Shown: piece by piece, positions 36,968 through 45,612 of the stretch
How the letters are laid out: every line of letters starts with the position of its first letter
Numbering within the stretch: position 1 is the stretch's first letter
Assembly (NCBI RefSeq): GCF_009711265.1
Contig: NZ_WMII01000015.1
Span: forward strand, 1-64,000
Source of the DNA: Paracoccus shanxieyensis
GTDB taxonomy: Bacteria; Pseudomonadota; Alphaproteobacteria; Rhodobacterales; Rhodobacteraceae
Reading direction: 5' to 3'
Length of the DNA: 64,000 bases
Made by a program: the position numbers and the translations under genes
The notes under the pieces: model-generated
Told to the model about the DNA's origin: nothing
Database searches by the model: none
What the model saw: only the letters and a program-made list of their open reading frames with translations

Positions 36968-38490
36968 GCCGCCCGGCTTTCGGCGGGAATGGGCAGGCGG
37001 ATCTCCATCATCGCCCCGCCCTCGGGCGCGGTCACGGCGGCGATGCTGCCGCCAAGCGCGGTGGCGATGCCCTTGCTGATCGGCAGCCCCAGCCCCGCCC
37101 CCTGCGGCGGTCGCGCCATTTCATCCGATGTCAGCCATGCCGCGATGGCCGCGGGCAGGCCCGGACCGCGATCCGCGACCGACAGGACCAGTTCCCGCCC
37201 CCGCACCTCGCCCATGACGCGGATCGGGCCGGGCGCGTATTTCACCGCGTTCTCGATCAGGTTGAACACCGCCTGTTCCAGCAGCCCCGCCTCGGCGCGG
37301 ATCATCGGCAAGGGCGGCAGATGCGCCTCGATCCGGGCATTGGGCCATGACCGCCGCGCCCGGTCGACCGAGGCCATGGCGGCATCACCCGCATCCACCC
37401 ATGCCATATGCACCTCCATGCCCGCCTGCAGACGCGTCAGTTGCAGCAGCTTTTCGACATAGCGGCCAAGGCGCTCGGTCTCTTCCTCGATGGCGGCCAG
37501 CAGATCGCCCTGCGCCTCCGAGGACAGCGTGGCGCGCAATTCGCGCAGCGTCGTGACGGATCCAAGGATCGTCGCCAAAGGCGTGCGCAGATCATGCGAC
37601 AATGAGGCCAGCAGCGCCGCGCGCATCTCCTCGCTGGTGGCGCGGCGGCGCTCGGCCTCGGCTTCTTCGGTCAGGGCCAGCCGCTCCAGCGCCTGCCCGG
37701 CCTGCCGCAGCATCACCTCGATCGCCTGTTCGCGCCAGCCGTGATCGCGCCGGTCGGTCGGCAGGCGCAGATGGCCCACGACCGGCGGCAGCGTGCCGTC
37801 GCGCTTGGCCCCCAGCGGATAGAAGGTCAGGCGCGACCCGCTCCATCCCTGCGCCGAGGCGAACTCGACACGCCCCCGGCGCATGGCGACATCGGCGGCC
37901 TCAAGCTCGCTGGCATTGGGCACATAGCCCTGCGGCTGGGCAGCCAGCACCTGCAGATCGCCGCCGGTCATGCCAAGCGCGATGGCCGGACCATCGGCCA
38001 GCGCGTGCAGATGCCGCACGGTGATCTGCGCCACATCGGTCTGCGACCGGGCCAGCGACAGATCCGTGGACAGCTGCGACAGCACCTCAAGCGCCGCCGC
38101 CCGCCCGTTCGCCGCATCGGCCTGTTCGCGCAGCCGCCCCGAGATGAAGCCGGTGATCGCCGCCGCCAGCAGGAACACCGCCAGCTTGATGATGTCGCCG
38201 GGCCGGGCGATATGCAGGGTGAAATGCGGCTCGACATACATGAAGTTGAAGCCCGCCAGCGCGCCGAAGGCACTGGCAATGCCCACCCAGAAGCCAAATC
38301 CCGCAGCCGAGATCAGCACGGCGGTCAGAAACAGCAGGATCGCCACCGATTCCGGCATGACATGGCGCGCCGATCCGACACCCACCGCCACGACGATCAG
38401 AATGGCCGCAGCCCCGGCGAACCCGCCAAGCGTGGGCGACGACAACCAACGACGGTCATCACTGAGACGGGGGGGATCGGCACGGTTCAT
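36964..38490 (-). CDS. KdpD-like sensor histidine kinase lacking the N-terminal KdpD/USP domains
   Basis: The protein of about 508 residues begins with four DUF4118-type membrane helices (GFAGAAAILIVVAVGVGSAR through IIKLAVFLLAAAITGFISG), then a GAF-like region, the HisKA box SLSHDLRTPLATILGSVTTL, and HATPase with ENAVKYAPG and GAGLGLPISKG. E. coli KdpD has about 890 residues; the first roughly 370 (the KdpD and universal-stress domains that read cytoplasmic K+) are absent here. GTG at 38565 and ATG at 38538 are alternative starts; none has a good ribosome site. It is divergent from kup. Confidence 0.82.
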   Translation of the reverse strand: MNRADPPRLSDDRRWLSSPTLGGFAGAAAILIVVAVGVGSARHVMPESVAILLFLTAVLISAAGFGFWVGIASAFGALAGFNFMYVEPHFTLHIARPGDIIKLAVFLLAAAITGFISGRLREQADAANGRAAALEVLSQLSTDLSLARSQTDVAQITVRHLHALADGPAIALGMTGGDLQVLAAQPQGYVPNASELEAADVAMRRGRVEFASAQGWSGSRLTFYPLGAKRDGTLPPVVGHLRLPTDRRDHGWREQAIEVMLRQAGQALERLALTEEAEAERRRATSEEMRAALLASLSHDLRTPLATILGSVTTLRELRATLSSEAQGDLLAAIEEETERLGRYVEKLLQLTRLQAGMEVHMAWVDAGDAAMASVDRARRSWPNARIEAHLPPLPMIRAEAGLLEQAVFNLIENAVKYAPGPIRVMGEVRGRELVLSVADRGPGLPAAIAAWLTSDEMARPPQGAGLGLPISKGIATALGGSIAAVTAPEGGAMMEIRLPIPAESRAA

Positions 38491-38640
38491 AGGCGGATCT
38501 GGCGGAAAGCCTTGGCCCTTGTCCACAGTATTTATCATTTCCTTATGCCGCCGCCGCAAATCCACATCGAAGTTTTATGCTGTCCTGCGGCAGATTGCGT
38601 GTTCTTCATGGGATCAGTTTCCCCGTCAGGTAAGGACAAC

Positions 38641-40542
38641 ATGGCCAGTCTGGATACCGAGCTGACCGAAGCCCCGGCAAAACGCGCGGGCCTTTGGTCG
38701 CTGTCTCTGGCAGCGATCGGCGTGGTTTACGGCGACATCGGCACCTCGCCGCTTTATGCCTTCCGCGAGGCGATGCACGCCGCGGGTGCCACCCATGGCG
38801 GCGTTTTGCGCGAAGACGTGCTGGGGGTGCTGTCGCTGATCGTCTGGGCGCTGGTTCTGGTCGTGACGGTGAAATACGTCCTGATCCTGCTGCGGGCCGA
38901 CAACGAAGGCGAAGGCGGCACGCTGTCGCTTCTGGCTTTGGCGCAGCGTGCCATGGGCCGGCAGAACCGCGTGATCCTGTTTCTGGGGATGCTGGGGGCG
39001 GCGCTGTTTTACGGCGACGCGGCAATCACCCCCGCCGTCTCGGTGCTGTCGGCGGTCGAGGGGCTGAAGCTGGTCGCCGATGGCGTCGATCCCTTCATCC
39101 TGCCCATTGCCATCACCATCATCATCGGCCTGTTTCTGGTGCAGAACCGCGGCACCGAGGCCGTGGCCCGCTTCTTCGGCCCGGTCACGCTGGTCTGGTT
39201 CTGCGTCATGGCGGCGGGGGGCATCCACTGGATGCTGCAGGCGCCCGAGGTGCTGGCCGCGCTGAACCCGGTCCATGCCGTGCGCTTTGTCGCCAGCAAC
39301 GGCCAGCTTGGCCTGATCGTGCTGGGCGCGGTGTTTCTGGCCGTCACCGGGGCCGAGGCGCTTTACGCCGATATGGGCCATTTCGGCAAGAAACCCATCC
39401 AGCTGGCATGGATCTTCGTGGCCTTCCCGGCTTTGCTGCTGACCTATTTCGGGCAGGGCGCGCTGGTGCTGTCGCGCCCCGAGGCGCTGGAAAACCCCTT
39501 CTATCTGCTGTTTCCCAGCTGGGCGCTGCTGCCCGTGGTGCTGCTGGCCACGCTGGCCACGATCATCGCCAGTCAGGCCGTCATCACCGGAGCGTTTTCG
39601 CTGACCCAGCAGGCGGTGCAGCTTCACATGCTGCCGCGCCTGAAGATCCGCCACACATCCGAAGAACATCACGGCCAGATCTATCTGCCCAGCATCAACC
39701 GCTGGCTGATGGTCGCCGTGCTGACGCTGGTGGTGACCTTCGGGTCGTCCTCAAGTCTGGCGGCCGCCTACGGCATCAGCGTGACCGGCACGATGGTCGT
39801 GACCGCGACGCTGGCGATGATCGTGGCGCATAAGCACTGGAAGCTGCCGCTGTGGCTGTCAGTGGCGATGATGCTGCCGTTTCTGCTGCTGGATCTGACC
39901 TTTCTGGGCGCGAACCTGATGAAGATCGCCGATGGCGGCTATGTGCCGCTGGGCATCGCCGCCGTCATGCTGATCGTCATGGCCAGCTGGATGCGCGGCA
40001 GCGCCATCGTCGCAATCAAGGACCGCGATGCCGAACTGCCGCTGGACACGCTGCTGGCGCAGATCGCGAAATCGGGATCCATTGCCACGGTGTCGGGGAC
40101 GGCGGTGTTTCTGACCTCGACCCCCGATCTGGCCCCGGCGGCGCTGCTGCACAGCCTCAAGCACTTCAAGTCGCTGCATGAACAGAACGTCATCCTGACC
40201 ATCACCACCGCCGAGGTGCCGCGCGTGTCGCCCGCCGACCGCGTGCGGATGGAGGAAATCAACGACCGCTTTCGCCGCATCGAGCTGCTTTACGGCTATA
40301 CCGAGGATCCCGACGTGCCGCAGGCGCTGCTGCTCTGCCGCAGACAGGGCTGGAAATTCGACATCATGGCGACCTCGTTCATCCTGTCGCGCCGGCGGAT
40401 CCGCATCTCGACCCGCTCGCGCGTGCCAAGCTGGCAGGGCAAGCTGTTCATCGCTCTGGCCCGCAATGCCGCGGGCGCGTCGGATTACTTCCGCATTCCC
40501 GCAGGCCGCGTGGTCGAGATCGGCACGCAGATGAACATCTAA
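38641..40542 (+). CDS. kup: Kup/TrkD-type low-affinity potassium uptake protein
   Basis: Kup brings in K+ together with protons. The 633-residue protein starts with a short tail and then SLSLAAIGVVYGDIGTSPLY (about residues 18-37), the signature of the family, with YGDIGTSPLYA containing the conserved acidic and Tyr residues. About 12 helices follow, for example LFYGDAAITPAVSVLSAVEG. A C-terminal soluble part begins near residue 460. AAGGA upstream of the ATG at 38641 supports the start; an in-frame ATG at 38608 is less likely. Four bases overlap with the convergent AbrB-type gene. Confidence 0.93.
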   Translation: MASLDTELTEAPAKRAGLWSLSLAAIGVVYGDIGTSPLYAFREAMHAAGATHGGVLREDVLGVLSLIVWALVLVVTVKYVLILLRADNEGEGGTLSLLALAQRAMGRQNRVILFLGMLGAALFYGDAAITPAVSVLSAVEGLKLVADGVDPFILPIAITIIIGLFLVQNRGTEAVARFFGPVTLVWFCVMAAGGIHWMLQAPEVLAALNPVHAVRFVASNGQLGLIVLGAVFLAVTGAEALYADMGHFGKKPIQLAWIFVAFPALLLTYFGQGALVLSRPEALENPFYLLFPSWALLPVVLLATLATIIASQAVITGAFSLTQQAVQLHMLPRLKIRHTSEEHHGQIYLPSINRWLMVAVLTLVVTFGSSSSLAAAYGISVTGTMVVTATLAMIVAHKHWKLPLWLSVAMMLPFLLLDLTFLGANLMKIADGGYVPLGIAAVMLIVMASWMRGSAIVAIKDRDAELPLDTLLAQIAKSGSIATVSGTAVFLTSTPDLAPAALLHSLKHFKSLHEQNVILTITTAEVPRVSPADRVRMEEINDRFRRIELLYGYTEDPDVPQALLLCRRQGWKFDIMATSFILSRRRIRISTRSRVPSWQGKLFIALARNAAGASDYFRIPAGRVVEIGTQMNI

Positions 40543-41570
40543 CCCCCGCGCCGCATCAGCCGCGACACGATGGGGGCCAGCAGGATGACCAGCACGATCC
40601 GCAGCAGGTGCAGGCTGACGATATAGGCCAGATCCGCGCCTGCGATGATGGCGATGACGATCATTTCGGCCTGCCCGCCCGGCAGGAAGCCCAGAAAGGC
40701 GTCCAGCGCGGGCGCAAGGCCAAGCTGGAAGATGATCTCGATAAAGACCAGACTGATCGCCGCAAGGATCAGCGAATAGACCAGCCCCGCCGTGACATGC
40801 AGCCGCAATTCGCGCGCGGTGATGCCCGCGTATTTCGCCCCAACCGCGATGCCGATGAAGAATTGCGCGGCCTGGATCATCTCGGCCGGGGGGCGGTGCG
40901 TGATCAGGCCCGACAGCGACAGCGCCGCCGTCAGGATCATCGGCCCAAGGATCGAGGCGCCGAACAGCCCGACCCGCTGGGCGATTTTCCAGCCCGCGAT
41001 GCCACAGATGGCCATCAGCAGCAGTTCCCGCGGTGCAATGGTGCCGATGGGCTGGCCGGGGGGCTGCGACAGATCCGTGCCCCAGTAAAACGTCATGATC
41101 AGCGGCGCGACGGTGACGATGACCAGCACCCGGGTCGCATGGATCAGCGACAGCGCCCGCACGTCGCCGCCGGCTTCCTCGCCAAAGACCAGCATGTCCT
41201 GCAACCCGCCCGGCATCGCGCCATACCATGCCGTCGCGTGGTCAAAGCCAAAGACCCGGCGCAGCAGCGGATAGCCCACGCAGGCGATCACCGCGATGAA
41301 CACCGGCACCAGCGCCAATGACCCTGCCATGGCAGGCAGCCCCGCCAGCACCTGCGGCGTGATCGAGGCCCCCACGGCCACGCCAAGGATCGTGCGCATC
41401 AGCGTGCCGAACTGGCCCGCCCCCTCCAGCGGCGCGCCGCACAGCGCGGCGATCAGGCATAACAGCATCGGCCCCAGCAGGAACGGCAGGGGCAGGCCCA
41501 GCATCACGAACAGCGCAGCGCCGATGGCTGCAAGGGCAAAGGTCAGGCTGCGGCGTCCTGTCAGGCTCAT
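40539..41570 (-). CDS. AbrB-family membrane protein (ammonia-monooxygenase-like/AbrB duplication)
   Basis: The 343-residue protein has about 10-11 hydrophobic helices in two similar halves, with the family landmarks LPFLLGPMLLCLIAALCGAP (about residues 30-49), GAMPGGLQDMLVFGEEAGGD (about 120-139) and FLPGGQAEMIVIAIIAGADL near the C-terminus. The PGG motif in each half is typical of the TIGR03082/AbrB duplication. Function is unknown in the family; the historical ammonia monooxygenase label is not supported. It follows tauR, 84 bases away. Confidence 0.8.
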   Translation of the reverse strand: MSLTGRRSLTFALAAIGAALFVMLGLPLPFLLGPMLLCLIAALCGAPLEGAGQFGTLMRTILGVAVGASITPQVLAGLPAMAGSLALVPVFIAVIACVGYPLLRRVFGFDHATAWYGAMPGGLQDMLVFGEEAGGDVRALSLIHATRVLVIVTVAPLIMTFYWGTDLSQPPGQPIGTIAPRELLLMAICGIAGWKIAQRVGLFGASILGPMILTAALSLSGLITHRPPAEMIQAAQFFIGIAVGAKYAGITARELRLHVTAGLVYSLILAAISLVFIEIIFQLGLAPALDAFLGFLPGGQAEMIVIAIIAGADLAYIVSLHLLRIVLVILLAPIVSRLMRRGG

Positions 41571-41654
41571 GTCGGTCCAGTGCTTGCTTGGCCCCCTTCT
41601 CGGGCCAGCCACGGGGGATGTCAAACGGGCGCCGGGGCCGCGCGGCGGGCAACC

Positions 41655-43112
41655 TTATGCCAAGGCCCGGCAGGTCGCGGCAATGCGGCGGATGCCTTCG
41701 TCGATGCGCGGCGCGTCGATCGAGGAATAGGCCAGCCGGTAAAACCCCGCGCCCTGTTCGCGCTGGCGAAAGAACGGGCGTCCCGGCTCGATCAGCACGC
41801 CCTCGGGGCGCAGCGCGGCGGCCAGCACGTCGCTGTCGATGCCCGCAGGCGTCGGCAGCCAGAAGCTGGAACCGCCCGCCCTGCCCTGCGCCGCATCCAG
41901 CCCGTGCCGCGCCAGCGCATCCGCGGTGACATGGCGGCGTTCGGCAAAGGTCTGACGCATCCGGTTCAACTGGCGGTCGTAATGGCCCAGCGACAGGAAA
42001 TAGGCCATGGTGCGCTGCACATGCCCCGGCGGGTGGCGCAGCATCATGCCGCGCAGCGCCCGCGCCTCGGCCACGAAGGCAGGGTCGGCGACGATATAGC
42101 CCAGCCGCAAACCCGGAAAGACCGACTTCGAGAACGAGCCGATATAGATCACCGCCCCGCTGCGATCCATCGCCTTCAGCGCGGGCGAGGTCGCGCCGAC
42201 AAAGCTGATCTCGAATTCGTAATCGTCCTCGACCACGGCGAAACCGCGCTCGGCGGACAGCCGCAGCAGCGCCTCGCGCCGGGCACGCGGCATGGTGCGG
42301 CTGGTCGGGCATTGGTGGCTGGGCGAGGTGAAGACGACCGACACCCCCGCCGGGATCGCCTGCGGCGGCAGCCCGTCCGCGTCGATGGGCACGGCCAGCA
42401 CGCGCGCGTCATGCGTCGCCAGAATTTCATGCGCGCCGGGATAGAACGGCTCTTCCAGCGCGCAGGTCGCGCCGCGCGACAGCAGGATGTCGCAGATCAG
42501 CCACAGCGCATTCTGCGCGCCCAGCGTCAGCAGGATCTCCTCGGGGCGGGCATGGATGCCGCGGCGGGGCAGCAGGTGGCGGATGATGAAGTCGATCAGT
42601 TCCGGGTCGTCGCCGTCATACTGGTCGTCCGACAGCGCGCCGATATCACGCCGCCCCAGCGCCCGCACCGCGCATTGCCGCCATGCCGCGTGGTCGATCA
42701 GCCGGTCATCGGTCTGGCCGTAGATGAAGGGATAGGGATAGCTGCGCCAGCCCACGGGCCGATCCTTGCGCCGGGCCGCGCGAAAGCGCCCGTCCAGCTG
42801 CGTGCCCCAGTCGAAGCGCGGCGCAGGCGTCGGCGCCGTCACCTGCCCCAGCTCATCGACGCGGGCCGAGATGAAATAGCCCGACCGCCCGCGCGGCGTC
42901 AGATAATCCGTGGCCACCAGATCGCCATAGGACTGGCTGACGGTGATGCGTCCCACCCCCAGATGCGCCGCCAGCGCGCGGCTTGAGGGCATGCGTTCCC
43001 CCGGTCGCAGCCGCCCTTCATGCACCGCCAGAACGATCTGCCGCCGCAGTTGCACCTGCAGCGGCAAAGGGGATGCGCGGTCGATCAGAAAGGTTTCGGG
43101 CGGGATCTGCAT
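41655..43112 (-). CDS. tauR: MocR-type (GntR-aminotransferase) regulator, probable TauR
   Basis: The 485-residue protein has an N-terminal GntR helix-turn-helix (LPLQVQLRRQIVLAVHEGRL, then LAAHLGVGRITVSQSYGDL, about residues 17-65) and a type I aminotransferase-like domain that binds PLP, with the lysine in YIGSFSKSVFPGLRLGYIVA. MocR proteins sense an amine through PLP. Its position directly after the taurine aminotransferase gene matches TauR of Rhodobacterales, which needs taurine for activation. Tandem repeats upstream of tpa (44578-44616) are a likely binding site. Confidence 0.85.
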   Translation of the reverse strand: MQIPPETFLIDRASPLPLQVQLRRQIVLAVHEGRLRPGERMPSSRALAAHLGVGRITVSQSYGDLVATDYLTPRGRSGYFISARVDELGQVTAPTPAPRFDWGTQLDGRFRAARRKDRPVGWRSYPYPFIYGQTDDRLIDHAAWRQCAVRALGRRDIGALSDDQYDGDDPELIDFIIRHLLPRRGIHARPEEILLTLGAQNALWLICDILLSRGATCALEEPFYPGAHEILATHDARVLAVPIDADGLPPQAIPAGVSVVFTSPSHQCPTSRTMPRARREALLRLSAERGFAVVEDDYEFEISFVGATSPALKAMDRSGAVIYIGSFSKSVFPGLRLGYIVADPAFVAEARALRGMMLRHPPGHVQRTMAYFLSLGHYDRQLNRMRQTFAERRHVTADALARHGLDAAQGRAGGSSFWLPTPAGIDSDVLAAALRPEGVLIEPGRPFFRQREQGAGFYRLAYSSIDAPRIDEGIRRIAATCRALA

Positions 43113-43163
43113 CGTCGGATAACGGGGGTGGCGGCCCGGATCGGGTCAGGCCGCCATCCTGCC

Positions 43164-44525
43164 TTATCCAAAGACGCGTGTCAGCGCCCCGTCGATGGCC
43201 GTCGTCAGCGCGTCGATGTCATCGGCCGTCGAAATCAGCGCGGGCGACAGGCACAGCGTGTTGTTGTGACCGGGGATCGAGCGGTTGGTCGCCCCGATGA
43301 TGACACCCTGCGCCAGACAGTCGGCGACGACCGCCTGCACCATCTTTTCGTCCGCAGGCTCTTTCGTGGCGCGGTCTGCGACCAGTTCCGCGCCGCAAAA
43401 CAGCCCCTTGCCGCGCACATCGCCGATGACCCTGTGCTTGTCCATCAGCGCGTTCAGGTTGGCCAGCACCCGTTCACCCATGCGGGTGGTGTTGTCCAGC
43501 AGCCCCTCATCCTCGATGATGCGCATGTTTTCCAGCGCCGCCGCCGGCCCCGAAGTGCAGCCGCCAAAGGTCGAGATGTCGCGGAAAAAGCCCATCGGAT
43601 CGCTGGCATCGTCCTTGAACATCTCGAACACGCGCTCGGTGGTGACGGTGCAGGAAATCGCCGCATAGCCCGAGGCGACGCCCTTGGCCATGGTCACGAA
43701 ATCCGGCTGGATGCCGTATTGCTGATAGCCGAACCATGTGCCGGTGCGGCCGACGCCACAAACCACTTCATCAATATGCAGCAGGATGTTGTATTTCTTG
43801 CAGATCTCCTGCACGCGCTGCCAATACCCCTCGGGCGGGGTGATGACGCCGCCGCCTGCGGTCACCGGCTCCAGCACGATGGCACCCACGGTGTCGGGGC
43901 CTTCGCGCAGGATGACTTCCTCGATCGCATCCGCCGCGCGTTCGCCGTAATTTTCCACATCCCATTGCTTGCGGTATTCAAGGCAATGCGGGACGCGCAC
44001 GAAGCCGTCGGGATAGGGGCCGTATTGCAGCGCGCGCTGATCCTGACCCGAGGTCGCCAGCGTGCCGATGGTGGTGCCGTGATAATCGCGGTCGCGATAC
44101 AGGATCTTCCATTTGTTGCCGCCGTGGTGACGATGCGCGATCTGGCGCACCATCTTGTAGACCTTCTCATTCGCCTCGGAGCCCGAGTTGGAATAATAGA
44201 CCCGGGTCAGCCCCGGCATCTTTTCGATCAGGCGTTGGGCGAATTTCGCGCCCGGCACGGTGCCTGCCGCGCCAGCGTAATAGTTCAGCTTGACCAGCTG
44301 GTCGCGGATGGCATCGGCGATGGTTTCGCGGCCATAGCCGACATTGACCGTCCAGACGCCGCCGGACACGCCGTCCAGAAACTCGCGCCCCGTGGCATCC
44401 CACAGGCGCATTCCCTTGCCTTCGACAAAGACGCGCGGGTCGATCTGTTCATATTGCTTGTGCTGGCTGAGATGATGCCAGACATGGGCTTTGTCCGCTG
44501 CGATGACCGGGCTGAGGTCGTTCAT
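43164..44525 (-). CDS. tpa: Taurine-pyruvate aminotransferase (class III)
   Basis: Tpa converts taurine and pyruvate to sulfoacetaldehyde and alanine. The 453-residue class III aminotransferase has GREFLDGVSGGVWTVNVGYG (about residues 46-65), YYSNSGSEANEKVYKMVRQI (the PLP phosphate loop), HIDEVVCGVGRTGTWFGYQQ with the PLP-ring Asp, and DFVTMAKGVASGYAAISCTV with the Schiff-base lysine. The style and the adjacent MocR regulator match Tpa of Paracoccus/Rhodobacter. The expected next enzyme, sulfoacetaldehyde acetyltransferase (xsc), is not in this window. Another amine donor is possible. Confidence 0.78.
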   Translation of the reverse strand: MNDLSPVIAADKAHVWHHLSQHKQYEQIDPRVFVEGKGMRLWDATGREFLDGVSGGVWTVNVGYGRETIADAIRDQLVKLNYYAGAAGTVPGAKFAQRLIEKMPGLTRVYYSNSGSEANEKVYKMVRQIAHRHHGGNKWKILYRDRDYHGTTIGTLATSGQDQRALQYGPYPDGFVRVPHCLEYRKQWDVENYGERAADAIEEVILREGPDTVGAIVLEPVTAGGGVITPPEGYWQRVQEICKKYNILLHIDEVVCGVGRTGTWFGYQQYGIQPDFVTMAKGVASGYAAISCTVTTERVFEMFKDDASDPMGFFRDISTFGGCTSGPAAALENMRIIEDEGLLDNTTRMGERVLANLNALMDKHRVIGDVRGKGLFCGAELVADRATKEPADEKMVQAVVADCLAQGVIIGATNRSIPGHNNTLCLSPALISTADDIDALTTAIDGALTRVFG

Positions 44526-44577
44526 GTCGCGTCTCCGGGGCGATGGGTTGATCGTGTCACACTACGCAGGGACGCGG

Positions 44578-44616
44578 CGCTTCGATAGATCCAATCTGAT
44601 CGCTTCGATAGAACCA
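44578..44616 (-). promoter_or_regulatory. Tandem 16-bp repeats upstream of tpa, probable MocR/TauR operator
   Basis: Read leftward, TGGTTCTATCGAAGCG (44601-44616) is followed by TGGATCTATCGAAGCG (44578-44593), 15/16 identical with a 23-bp period, about two helical turns. MocR regulators are known to bind two direct repeats near their target promoter. The repeats lie 53-91 bases upstream of the tpa start and in the shared gap with the SorC-type regulator. Confidence 0.6.
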
Positions 44617-44684
44617 GATCAGCTTGCTGGACAGCGCCCCCGGAACGGCCATACATGACCTTATGGGTTAGGGAGAGAGCCTGC

Positions 44685-45611
44685 ATGTCGAACCAGAGCC
44701 GCAAGCTGGAACAGGCCGCGCGCGCCGCATGGCTGGCCCATGTCGCGGGCAAGACGCAGGATGAAATCGCCGGGCTGATGGGCATTTCGCGCCAGACCGC
44801 ACAGCGTTTGGTGGCGCAGGCGGCGGCCGACGGGCTGATCAAGATCCGCATCGACCACCCCTTTGCCGATTGCATGCAGCTTGCCGCCGATCTGCAGGCG
44901 CGCTGGGGTCTGCAATTCTGCGACATCGCCCCCGCCGACGCCCCCGAGGCAGGCGTCGCCCATCACACCGCCGCCACCATGGAGCGTTGGCTGCGCCGCG
45001 AGGCACCGCTGACGCTGGCCATCGGCACGGGGCGGACGCTGCGCGCCTCGGTCGGGCAATTGCCGCATATCGACTGCCCGCAGCACCGCATCGTGTCGCT
45101 GACCGGCAATATCGCCACCGACGGTTCAACTGCGTATTACAACGTGCTGTTTTCCATGTCGGATATCGTCACGGCGCGCAGCTATCCGCTGCCCTTGACC
45201 GTCATCGCGCCCACGGTTCAGGAATGTCGCGCGATGATGCAGCAACCGGGCATCCAGCGCGTGATCGAGATGTCGGCGCAGGCCGAGGTCGCCTTTGTCG
45301 GCATCGGCACGATGAACGACCGCGCCGCGCTGATGCTGGACGGGTTTCTGACCCAGCCCGACCTGCAGGCGATGATCGCGGCGGGCGCGGTCGGTGAAAT
45401 CACCGGCTGGGCCTATGACGCGCAGGGGCAGTTGATCTCGGGGCTGTCGAATGACCGCGTGGCCTCGGCCCCGATCCCGCCGCGCGAAACCACGCTGGTC
45501 ATCGGCACGGCGCATGGCGCGGAAAAGGTGCCCGCCCTGCGCGGTGCGCTGGAGGGCGGGCTGATCGGCGGGCTGATTACCGACGCGGCAACCGGCGCGG
45601 CGCTGCTGTAG
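44685..45611 (+). CDS. SorC/DeoR-type sugar-binding regulator (SmoC-like)
   Basis: The 308-residue protein has an N-terminal helix-turn-helix (AAWLAHVAGKTQDEIAGLMG, then ISRQTAQRLVAQAA, about residues 13-46) and a SorC sugar-binding domain with IGTGRTLRASVGQLP and VAFVGIGTMNDRAALMLDGF. SorC regulators answer to sugar phosphates. It is convergent with xylB, one base away, and the smo/mtlK operon that it probably controls runs toward it. The start MSNQSRKL was preferred over an ATG ten codons upstream (44655); the choice is uncertain. Confidence 0.85.
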   Translation: MSNQSRKLEQAARAAWLAHVAGKTQDEIAGLMGISRQTAQRLVAQAAADGLIKIRIDHPFADCMQLAADLQARWGLQFCDIAPADAPEAGVAHHTAATMERWLRREAPLTLAIGTGRTLRASVGQLPHIDCPQHRIVSLTGNIATDGSTAYYNVLFSMSDIVTARSYPLPLTVIAPTVQECRAMMQQPGIQRVIEMSAQAEVAFVGIGTMNDRAALMLDGFLTQPDLQAMIAAGAVGEITGWAYDAQGQLISGLSNDRVASAPIPPRETTLVIGTAHGAEKVPALRGALEGGLIGGLITDAATGAALL

Positions 45612-45612
45612 C

